From Jaltomata sinuosa (lineage: Eukaryota; Streptophyta; Magnoliopsida; Solanales; Solanaceae), in assembly GCA_003996215.1 (NCBI GenBank), contig QJPP01004053.1, positions 48,094 to 112,093 on the forward strand: 64,000 nt of DNA. Reading direction: 5' to 3'. Every line of letters begins with the position of its first letter. Positions within the stretch are counted from its first letter, which is position 1. Below, in pieces: positions 45,551-54,766 of this stretch. Both the position numbers and the translations under genes were made by a program. The notes beneath the pieces were generated by a model, which saw only the letters and a program-made list of their open reading frames with translations, was not told where the DNA came from and searched no databases.

Positions 45551-46904
45551 AAAGTGTTAGGGTTGGTTTATCATTATTCATTGTTGGATAGTTTCTCTTG
45601 TTTTCAAACGCAACAAACGAACAAAAACGTTACAATTTTCATCTTTGGGAATCTCATCATATGTACTTGGGTTCAAGTATTGAAGTGTGTTTTCATACTT
45701 TGTAATAATCTCCTTTATAATTATGAATACTATTTCTTTTTTCTTCTCTAAAAGCATGAGTGGCTAAAATCTCACAACTAGGGTTTGGGATCCACGACAA
45801 AAATAATGATCTAGGGTAAACTGTAGTATGGGTTCAAGTTGTGTATGATGATATGTTGTTAATTCTTCATTTTTACAATATTCTAATGGTTGCAAACGTT
45901 AGAACAAGCCCTAGATTTCACTTGCTTTAAACAAGAAGTTTATAACCGGGGAAATGGATTAACAACAAGGATTTAGAGTTTCTAACCTCTGTCTAATGAG
46001 TAATGCTTTAATCAAGTTTAATCAACTTGGAACAAGAATTGAGTTTCGTATTTCATCTTTTCAAGTTCGAAAGAATTGGAAGGAAAATCGTCTAATTAGT
46101 TGAGAAATGTTTAGACAAAGTGCAAATTCAATTGTTTCATATCATGTATGTTAAACAAACCCATACGAATATTAACCCGAAGTTGTTATAATGTCATGGC
46201 GAACACATCCCTAGTTCACTACATTTATTAATTTTTACTCATTGAAGTTTGCCATTTGTTACTTGAATTAGTCAAAGACTAAACAAAATTGACCATTATA
46301 AAATCCCCCTATTTTTCAAAAATTATTGACGAATAGTCATTTGAACTACTAACGACTTAATTTTCACCATATTCCCTGTGGGATTCATCCTCAACCTTTG
46401 TTGGGTTCTATATTTGACAAATACCACTTGATACTTCTTAAGTGAGCTGTAATTTGGCATATCACTAGGCCAATGCCTAAAAATGGGTTTTGATTTTGCT
46501 CTACGCTAGGTGTCTAGAGTGGGCTTCCTTTGAAACAGATCGGGTCCCAAACGGACAACTTGGGTTGGAAATACGATAGTCATTGGACGCATAACGTACC
46601 AGTAAACTATCATATTTCTAAAAAAGTGTTATTTATGAAAAGAGGTCACGGGATCGTGAACCTCTCTTGAACATAAATAAAATCACATGTCATATGGCAA
46701 AAAATATGCTATGTATGCAATGGCAATGTACATATAATAAAATAAACAATGAACAAATAACTAAATAATATAATGAATGTACAATTTGCAAATAATCAAC
46801 AAAATATGCAAGATGCAAATAAAGAATTAAAAATGAGTAAAAATTATAAAAAAGTAACTTCTCCTCAACTCGAAAAATGAATCAATAATGGTTAAAACCT
46901 TTAA

Positions 46905-46922
46905 TCCCCAACAAAGTCGTCA
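46905..46922 (-). other. Primer-binding site, decayed
   Basis: The minus strand reads TGACGACTTTGTTGGGGA. It differs from the site at 58353-58370 by three G-to-A or C-to-T changes. It sits three bases from the LTR end, which confirms the orientation. The decay is what deamination of methylated cytosines would give. Confidence 0.75.
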
Positions 46923-46925
46923 TTC

Positions 46926-48815
46926 TGTTACATCCTATTTTTTCACGATAGGACACAACTTCGGGACTCTAAAAAACTCTCCAAAACTCGAAGAATCTAA
47001 GAAAAAGATTTTAATAGACGGCCTAATATTTGCCTATCGTTTAGCTAAAAACCTTTAGAAATGACCTAATATTTGTCTATCGATAGCTAAAATAAATAAA
47101 TACAGTAAAAAATATTACAAAATCTTTGAATTTTAATTCGAGTATCTTCTTCATAAAGCAACTCCGAGTACCTATAAACACACTCAGTAAAAATATTAGT
47201 AACAAATGAATCAAAAGAATTAAAGAAATATAAAATAAATCCCGTCTTTTGTACATTGAAAGCCTTAAAAATCGACCAAAATTTGTTCATCAGCCACTTA
47301 AATTGATATTCGATATTAAATAATCAAACACAATATAACATTCATTTTTTATTATGGGGAGGCCTCAAAAATCTGACAGAGGAATTCTTTCATTGACCAT
47401 GTAAATTGATATACGATATGAAATAATCAAACTCAAAATAATATTCATCTTTTATTATAGGGAGGACTTAAAAATCTGATGGAAAAATTGGCCAATTAAA
47501 TTGGTATTTGTTCAACATAACTTATCCAAGAAAATCAATATAAAAAAAATATGAACAAATCAACACAAAATTAAACACCAAGTTTATGGTCAAACCCCAT
47601 TAACCAACATAGAAAAATAGTGAAGAATAAAGCAACATTTGAACAAAACAAAACATCAACAGTAACAAAAACAAAGTAACAAACAATAATAAAACTAAAT
47701 AATTCTATCAATCATAACAAATAATATTAAAAGGATAACAACAGTAACACTAATATTAAAATTAATAGTTGTGCACAATTAAAGCAAAAGTGTTACCGAA
47801 GAAATCATAATTCCAGCCAGATCTGACCGTGATGAAACAGAGAGAGAAGGAGATGGCTTGTGCTGTTGTTTGGTCGGAGATTGGCTGTGATTTCTCAGAG
47901 GTCGGAGCTCGTCGGCACAATGAGCTCGTCGGAGATGTACCGAAAAAATTAAAGCAACTTGTGAAGGGGAAAGGGGGAAGGGACTGACAACATTGGTGTT
48001 TCATTTGGTTGTTGTCCGTCGAAACAACGCCGGAACAGTGGTGATAGGGGACGGTTTGTCAGAGTTTAGGTTGTGTGGTGGAGTTTGGGTGGTTTCTGGT
48101 CTGCTTTTCACTGGAGAAGACGAAGGTGGCAGTGGTTGGGGTTGACTGTTTGGAGAAGAAGGAAGGTGGAGGGTGGCGGTTCACCGGAGCTCGAGCTCGC
48201 CAGAGATGAAGGGGAAGGGAGAAAGGAGATTTGCAGATCTGGGTTTTCACCGAAGGTGGCCAAATTCCTGTGGGGTGGTGGCCAGAAAAAGTAAGCTCAA
48301 ACTATTTTGGGGATTTTTGCCAAATATAGAAATATTCCACCACCAAGGAATTTGCTGAGTGTATAAGAGACTTTATAGATTATTTAAAATCCTAAATTAT
48401 TTATGTGACAAAATAAAATTATGTGCTCAAAATCATGATTTATTTAAAATTATGGTTATTTATTTATTTGTGTAAAGAATATTTTCTCTGATTTTACGTA
48501 TTAATAAATTGTGTTAAAAAATATATTTAATAACATTTAAAAAAGTGATTCGAGTTAAAACCACTGGATGATTTAATAAAATCAAAACAATATTTGTTTA
48601 TATGCAAATGATTGCGACAAAAATAATGATTATTAAAATTATCTAAGATGATTAAAAAATAGATAAAATTTCAATATTTTTAAAAATGAGAATAATTATC
48701 AATAAATTATATTAACATTAAAAAAATAAGAAAAAATTTATGTTGTGCAATTTTACAAATAAAAAGTTTTAAAATATTAATTTGAAAAATATCAGGTCAA
48801 AATTGAATGTCAACA
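46926..48815 (-). repeat. 5' LTR of the minus-strand Ogre-like element
   Basis: On the minus strand it starts TGTTGACATTCAATTTTGACC (48815) and ends AATAGGATGTAACA (46926), 1890 bp. The start corresponds to TGTTGACACCCAATTTTGGCC at 53593. A GC-rich part with CTCGCCGG words lies at 47930-48250, as in the U3 of the long LTR. It is less than half as long as the plus-strand LTR, so it is either a different subfamily or carries deletions. Frames at 47762-48358 fall in the GC-rich part and are not genes. Confidence 0.6.
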
Positions 48816-50755
48816 ATGTGAATAGACAATTAGAAGCTCGAAAGATCATAATTATGTTACTAATCTCGTAAATCAACAACTAGATAAATAAATAAGTCGA
48901 TAAAATTTAATACTTTACATGATTGCGAATTAGAGTTGTATCCCTGAAATATTTCTCTAAATTGTGATTACAATCGCTTTCTGACTTTTAATTACTTGTT
49001 ACGAAACACACCAAATCAAACAACTCTTTTGATTACTGAAAATACTTGATTTATTTTTTGATAATAAATATAACTAGATAATTGCTAATCACAAGTCTTC
49101 ATGGGATCGATATTTAAATTTTGACCAGACTATATTACTTGAACAAATATGTACACACTTGTGCGTGAGTTGGGAGCCATCAATTCTCCTATTAAGAAGA
49201 TGAATGAGGGGGTGGAAATCACTGCACGGGTGGGGGTGGTATGATCCTTAGGCCGAAAAGCAGTATAACGATTCTAACATGCGGGACCCATTAATTTATA
49301 TATGTAATTATCTATTTTTTTAATGATGAATTTTATAGTAATTCTTATTATTCATTTTTTTACAAACTTGTGTGACATCTAGATTAATAGTAAAAAAGAT
49401 AAAAATCTTCATATATTTGAAATAACTAACTAATAATTATTTGACAAGTTCATTTGGATATTCGCTTATTCATTTGACAAAGTCATATTTATATTGTTCA
49501 AAATAACTAACTAAAAATTATCGAAATAAATAATCAACACAAAATAAGATGGAAGAATAGACTCTATAATACACCTAAACCTAAACTACAAAACAAAAAA
49601 CAGGCTTATAAACATAAACTATAAAAGGAGTGTTGAAATGCCTTTATTTTTCTTCTATAACACACTAATTTAGTGCGCTATATAAGTCCATTAACCATAA
49701 CAACTATTAAGACTTGATCTGTTAATAAATTTTATATAGCACACAATTATTGTAAGGAAAAAAACATATATACATAATATAAGATTCTTTATTATAAGTC
49801 ATATCATAATTTGTTAGTTTTCAATTCATATCAATAGTTTTTTAACAAATTATACCAAAATAGTAAAAAAAGATTAAAGTATTTTAATAAAAATGAAAAC
49901 TACAAAGAATTTAATATGCAGATCCATATTTTAATAAATTAGAATTAATTTAACAATTATTCCTTAAAACTATTTGGTGGTTAAATAAGGATATCAATCA
50001 TCCCATATCTTTCCAGTAACAATTATTCATTTTTTTACTCTTTCAGAATTCAATAGATTCTCTCCCAAAATTACCCAAATAAATAAAATTTATTGTCAAT
50101 TAACAAATTCTTTTTCGTTATTTCATTGATACCAAATCTAATACCATATTCAAATACAAAATATTCAAATAGAAAACATTTTAATAGAAAATATACATAG
50201 ATTATAATTTAGTATATGTGAAGGATATTAAAATTGATTTCAACAGAATATGTATTAATATTTTATTCATACCAGATTTAATACCACAATCACACACAAA
50301 TTTATTAATAAGAAATGTACTTGGACTATTATTTATTGTATGAAAAATGTATAAAAAATAATATAAATAAAACATGAATTAATATTATGTTGATACCAAA
50401 TTTGGAATCATATTCCTTGGTGAGAATAATCAAGATAGGACAATTAAGAGAGAGTTAAGAGATTTTTTTCTCCATTTAAAACTCCTAATAAATATCCTAA
50501 TTATTAATTAAGTAAAGTTAATTTTTTTCTCTCATTAAAAATTAAAAAAAAATACAGTAAAAATATAACTTTTTACCTAAACTGGTATGACTTGTAATTA
50601 AAAGCTTAATTTTGTAAATAGAAAAAAGTACATGTATAACTTGTAATTTAAAGTTTTAAAATGATATATGATAAAGCTTTTTTCTACACGTCATTTGGTC
50701 ACTTTTGTATTTTCACACGTCATGTAGGTCTCAAGATTCTCTGAGTTGCAACATT
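48816..50755. other. AT-rich intergenic sequence, nothing identified
   Basis: Nearly 2 kb of strongly AT-rich sequence. I found no protein motif, RNA gene, LTR end or tandem repeat in it. A small GC-richer part near 49190-49290 has no recognisable content. Relics of older transposons are likely but cannot be named. Confidence 0.5.
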
Positions 50756-51170
50756 AGATCATCTCCGACCCTTACTCCATTTTTTGCTTCAAATTTGAAG
50801 TTGCTCTAAATTTGAAGCAAACCAACTCCGACACATTACTCCATTTTTTACTCCAAAAAAAAATATTCTTCTTTTATTCTTCTCTCTTTTTAATATTATA
50901 TTATTATTTTTATTTCATTTATATTTTCTTATTTTATAAAATAAATTCTTTTTTTTACATAATCACCCTATATAATTCGTATTCTTTTCTTGTATAATTA
51001 TTTAATATAAAATGATTTGATACCCTAAATTTTTAAATAATATAAATTGCAAGTAAATATTATATATTATACATATTAATGAATAATAAATAAAAGTGAA
51101 ATCATTGATAAAATACAATTAAATAAATATTATATCATGATAACATTTATTTTAATTTCTATATAAATAT

Positions 51171-51515
51171 TCAACTTTCAAGATTACTACGTTGCTTCCA
51201 TAAATGCTCTATTAATACATTACGAAGTTCAAAATAAGCATTTTTGTCCTTAATTTTTTTATGTTGAGCTAAAAAAAATTCAAATCGATAATTTTTATCT
51301 ACTACCATTTCTATTGTTGGAGTTGGACCTTCCGGAGTATCTTGAATTGGTGCATTAAGATCACGCTCATTCTCGATTAATTATCATGTTGTGCAATATA
51401 ATACATGTAGTTATTATATCATGTAGCACTTCTTTTTTCCAACAACGTGATGGCCATACGATAATTGCAAAACGAGATTGCAAAACTCGAAATGCACATT
51501 CAATATCTTTTCTTT
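51171..51515 (-). pseudogene. Harbinger-type transposase C-terminal fragment
   Basis: From 51515 downward the minus strand reads KRKDIECAFRVLQSRFAIIV, then WPSRCWKKEVLHDIITTCII and LHNMIINRE, then a stop. In a neighbouring frame it continues DLNAPIQDTPEGPTPTIEMV, DKNYRFEFFLAQHKKIKDKN and AYFELRNVLIEHLWKQ to a stop at 51173-51171. The pattern RKDVExAFGVLQxRFAIV, followed by LHDIMxACIIxHNMI and a HxxIRD/LIEHLW end, is that of plant PIF/Harbinger (Plant_tran) transposases. The glutamate in DIECAF corresponds to the third residue of the DDE triad. The N-terminal two thirds with the two aspartates are absent. One frameshift and one stop are visible. Confidence 0.8.
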
Positions 51516-51718
51516 TAAATAAAAATATTATATACAAAAATTAATTTATAAAAATTATAAATTAATTTAAATTTACAATTAATATAATAAAGATATTACA
51601 TTAAAAAATTATGAATATTAGAGACTTAATTAATGGTCTTACAATTTATAATATGTTAAATTAAAAGTGCTATATAATAAAATAAAATAAAAAATTGAAA
51701 AAGTAAAATGAAGTTGAT

Positions 51719-51754
51719 GGATAGTGTCACTCCAAATATGGAGTGACACTATCC
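51719..51754. repeat. Perfect hairpin, 16-bp stems, 4-nt loop
   Basis: The left arm GGATAGTGTCACTCCA (51719-51734) and the right arm TGGAGTGACACTATCC (51739-51754) are exact reverse complements around AATA. Perfect arms in an otherwise decayed region suggest recent origin, selection or gene conversion within the hairpin. It is probably the subterminal part of the Harbinger relic or of a small MITE. Confidence 0.85.
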
Positions 51755-51785
51755 ACACTCCGGGTTGGAGTGTCTTACCAGAGAC

Positions 51786-53033
51786 GGCTCAATCATATCG
51801 GGGGCCTAAAGTTAAACTCTATTAATGAGGGGCCTTAACTTTATATATATATTATTTAAAAAAATTAAGTTTTTGAGACACAAAATTACATATAAAACTC
51901 TACCTAGTAATGAGTAGTTCCCTTTTTATACTAAGGAAGATTTCTTGTAAAATTCTACTTAATTTTTCTTTTTTCTTCAAAAAATATGGGTTGTCTTCCT
52001 TTTTTATGCTAACAAAAGCTTTCAGTAAATTCTTTCAATAGTATATATAACTATAAATATATATAAATATGAGGTCTTCATAATTATGAAACTCTAGACA
52101 ATTGCCTTAACCTAATGGACAAGATGGGCATGTGTCTTACATCATTTTTTGCTTCAAATTTGACATTTGAAACAAATATTGGAGTAGGATTGGAAATGCA
52201 CTTAGGCATTTAAACATGTCAATTATGGCACGTGGGCATGGGTCCACGTTGGAGACAACCCAACAATGAGATGTTAATTGTACAAGTAGAAGAGTGCCAC
52301 CTCAGCGCACACCATTGAATTGGGTGGGGTCCAGTCATCAAAAAGTGAATGAAAAGGTCAAGTTGCAAATTGCAATCCAACACAAACAGAGAGCCATCTC
52401 ATGCCATTCTGTCCAGCTCTTGTTAACAGCCACGTGTCCATCTGATATCAGCATCTTCCTCTTCTTTCATTTTAGTTCGTAAATATGACAGGGGCGGGCG
52501 CCCGGCGCTATTAGAGAATCTTCTTCTCGTGGCTATCCTTTGCTGATCCATATGAAGATTTTTGCTTACAGATAAGATTGGGACCACTGTATTTTTTTCT
52601 CTTTATCTTGTTTTGTTATGCTCTTCTGTTTTTTTCTTTTGATTTTTAAAATTGTTTTATTTTCTCCCTTACAAACTTGTCCTTCCACATTCCATTATAC
52701 AAAACAACGCCATCATCTTGCCTTCGGTTGGCCAATTCCCCTAATTTGAACACATCACTGAATTTTTCTTTTCCTTTTCGCGAGAAGATGTATAATGCTT
52801 CCTTCGATTCATAATATATGATATTTTTAATTTTTATATTTAATTATAATAAATATTTTTTTTTTATAACTAAAATTAATTTTTGTTTTCAAATTCACAC
52901 TTTTTATATAAATGATTTTTATATAACCAGTAAATTATATTAAAATAAGTATTGTTTTAATAATTTGTTGTAGAATGAATGAAATAGAGGTTCACATTTA
53001 ATGTTTTGCATGATAAAAAAGTGTTATAAAAAT
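51786..53033. other. Intergenic sequence, part promoter-like
   Basis: The section 52200-52560 is of more even base composition than its surroundings. It holds two CACGTG G-boxes: GGCACGTGGG at 52228 and GCCACGTGTCC at 52429. A GC-rich palindromic word GGGCGCCCGGCGC is near 52497. It could be a piece of a former gene promoter. No adjoining coding sequence was recognised, and the 62-codon frame at 52294-52482 has no family resemblance. From 52560 to 53033 the sequence is T- and A-rich without content I can name. Confidence 0.3.
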
Positions 53034-53592
53034 ATAAAGAAAAGTTCTACAGAGTAGTGGTTAGACCCATTATATTAGATGAGTAAAGTATTGTGTTGGC
53101 CAGTCAAACACTTTTACTTTCAGAAGTTGAAAGTTGCAAAAATGAGGATGCTGAGATAATGTATGGATATAGTAGGAGAGATAATATAAAAAATGAAAAT
53201 ATCCAGGATAAGGTGAGAGTGACCTTGGTAGAGGGCAAGATACCGAAGGTGGGACTGAGATGGTTCAGCATGGAGAGGAGATGCACGAATGCTCCAGTGC
53301 AGAGGTATGAGAGGTTGACTATGAATGATTTTAGGAGAGGTAGAGGTAGGACAAAGATTCTTGTTCCTTCAAATTCTATTACTACTTATTGTTCCTTATA
53401 ATTTGTTTATCGTATTATTTTGTTGTAGTTACTGTTCCTTTTATTTAGTATGCTTTATCATGCCTTGTTTAGTATTTTATCTTGATTTTTCACTTATGTT
53501 ATTTTCCTGAGCCGAGGATCTATCGAAAAAAAGTCTCTCTGCCTTTCATTGTAATGGAAAAATTTGCATACACTAGTCTTCTCATAGCCTAC
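53034..53592 (+). mobile_element. RTE-type LINE, 5'-truncated 3' end
   Basis: The reading starts at KFYRVVVRPIIL (53040), changes frame once, and continues CKNEDAEIMYGYSRRDNIKN, then ENIQDKVRVTLVEGKIPKVG, then LRWFSMERRCTNAPVQRYER and FRRGRGRTKI. This is the C-terminal part of a plant LINE reverse transcriptase: the MRMLRWMCGHTRRDKIRNE, LRWFGHVKRR and RRGRGRPKK pattern. The 3' tail includes CCTGAGCCGAGGATCTATCG and a CTCTCTGCCT word, the usual 3' end of this Solanaceae LINE family. Truncation at the 5' side is normal for LINEs. The LTR at 53593 cuts its tail. Confidence 0.8.
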
Positions 53593-54695
53593 TGTTGACA
53601 CCCAATTTTGGCCCTCCTTTTCCCATAATTAATTTTTAGATGCTTCTTAATCCCGATGATTTTTCCAAAATAATTTTCTTATTTCTATATTAATTTTTTA
53701 TAAATTTTGGCACCAATACTCACTTTTTAAAATGATTTCCTTTACTTTTTGTAATATTAATTACTAATAATATTGTATCTTATAAATCACCCCAAAAATA
53801 TTTTCATTCTCTTTAACAAAGTATTGGTATAGTAACTTTTATTTCAAACTCTAAATAAATTTTGTCGTATCGCTATAACATTTCCTAAATATTGTTCTAT
53901 CGATTGAGGATTGCGATTACGCGTATCAAAATTATGTTTAAGTCAACTATATACGAATTTAAAATTAATTGGGATGAAAGAATGCATCGTTAAATTAATT
54001 AAGTGGAAAAACGACTAGGGAAAATTATTTCTTTTTCTACAAACTAATTTATTTACCAAATTTTGGGCCAAACCCTTATTTGTTTCAGCCCAAAAATTAC
54101 TAACCTAGCCCAATTTCTCCTAACCACTACCCAAGTCCCCTGACCCGGCCCAATTTCCCCACCAGCCCAAATTCCTCTCAACTAAACCCACCCTAATCAT
54201 TTCTCTCTCACTCCACTTTCAACACAAACCAGCAGACCCCTCACCCTTTCAACAACACCGACAACCCCACCCCCAAACCTTGTTGCTCGTCGCCCAAACC
54301 ACCGCCAAGACCCGCCGGTTTTTGCTTCGTACCGGCGGGCAAACGATGACAACCCCTCTCCCATCCCGTCACGTCGTTTTCTCCCCTTTTTCGGAGGTTT
54401 TACAACCTCGAAAAAGACCACCGCCGCCAGACCACCGGATAATGGCAAAATCCGGTGGTCTTCACCCTTCTCTCCTCTACTCCTCCACTTTATAGCCATC
54501 CTCTCACCCCTTTTTTGTCATTCAAAAACAGAGCTAAAGCTCCCCCACCACCGGCTGCCCGACGGATGCAACCATTGCCCGACGGTCCGAGCTCTACACC
54601 TCCGACCCGTCACTTTCTCTTTCAAATCAACCTGAAAAAGGGGTAAGCTTCTTCCTTTTTTCTCTGATTTTTCATCATTTCCTCTTGCAACTTGT

Positions 54696-54730
54696 CTTTC
54701 CAAGAATTCAAATTTTGAATTCTTGGAAAG
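54696..54730. repeat. 35-bp near-perfect palindrome next to the LTR promoter
   Basis: Two 17-base arms (CTTTCCAAGAATTCAAA at 54696 and its exact reverse complement at 54714-54730) are separated by one T. The end of the palindrome is 26 bp from the TATA box. Two GAATTC words lie in it. It could be a symmetric protein-binding site or a cruciform; which one is not known. Confidence 0.9.
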
Positions 54731-54756
54731 AAACCGTTGGAGCCCTCAATTTTCGG

Positions 54757-54766
54757 CTATAAAAGG
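54757..54766 (+). promoter_or_regulatory. TATA box of the Ogre-like LTR
   Basis: CTATAAAAGG is a near-consensus plant TATA box in CG-rich to AT-rich transition, directly downstream of the palindrome. The expected transcription start lies near 54790, in the A-rich GAACAGATTTAAGATC stretch. Confidence 0.7.

Larger units (their letters stand above)
44567..46464 (+). mobile_element. 3' end of an Athila/Tat element with LTR
   Basis: After the foldback element the host sequence resumes with a purine-rich tract (44577-44600). It leads through about 400 bp of noncoding sequence to TTGCTTGAGGACAAGCGAATG and the polypurine-like TTGAGGGTGT, and then to an LTR. The rest of the element is missing. The fragment belongs with 43150-43337 on the other side of the foldback element. 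No protein-coding part is left. Confidence 0.65.
45008..46464 (+). repeat. Athila/Tat LTR, 1457 bp
   Basis: The LTR starts TGATGTGCCAGCATTC and ends GTAATTTGGCATATCA. It corresponds to the solo LTR at 6331-7828. It contains the palindromic array 45176-45480, a TATA-like TTATAAATAC (45541-45550), a leader with the phrase GGTTGCAAACGTTAGAAC (45887), and the late motif ATTCCCTGTGGGATTCATCC at 46371-46390. Frames such as 45297-45536 are readings of the repeat array. Confidence 0.75.
46465..48815 (-). mobile_element. 5' end of a minus-strand Ogre-like element
   Basis: The minus strand holds an LTR (48815-46926), three bases GAA, a tRNA-complementary site (46922-46905) and about 440 bp of AT-rich internal leader down to 46465. 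There the sequence changes to the Athila/Tat LTR. ORF1, gag and pol are missing. The arrangement LTR, GAA, TGRCGACT is identical to that of the plus-strand Ogre-like element at 58349. Confidence 0.65.
50756..51785 (-). mobile_element. PIF/Harbinger element relic
   Basis: A transposase C-terminus (51171-51515, minus strand) is flanked by hairpin-rich ends. On the left is CATCTCCGACCCTTACTCCA, then TTGCTTCAAATTT paired with AAATTTGAAGCAA at about 50787-50823. On the right is a perfect 36-bp hairpin (51719-51754), then ACTCCGGGTTGGAGTG. The two ends are only partly complementary, so the true TIRs and the 3-bp target duplication are not secured. Most of the transposase is lost. Confidence 0.5.

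Noticed and set aside
48059..48358. Several overlapping frames on both strands in a GC-rich stretch
   Set aside because: They fall in the GC-rich U3 part of a minus-strand Ogre-like LTR, where stops are rare because of composition. No motif or homology is seen.
52294..52482. 62-codon frame near G-boxes as a host gene
   Set aside because: No start context, no homology and no extension by splicing that I could follow.
52790..52880. MITE or SINE in the AT-rich stretch before the LINE
   Set aside because: A phrase resembling common dicot MITE ends (CTTCCTTCGATTCATAAT) is there, but no second end or target duplication was found.
54197..54646. Pro- and Arg-rich frames of 60 to 100 codons
   Set aside because: They lie in the C-rich U3 block of the Ogre-like LTR and read in several frames at once, which is typical of base composition.
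54696..54730. Heat-shock element within the LTR palindrome
   Set aside because: TTC and GAA words are present but with three-base and zero-base gaps instead of the two-base gap of a heat-shock element.
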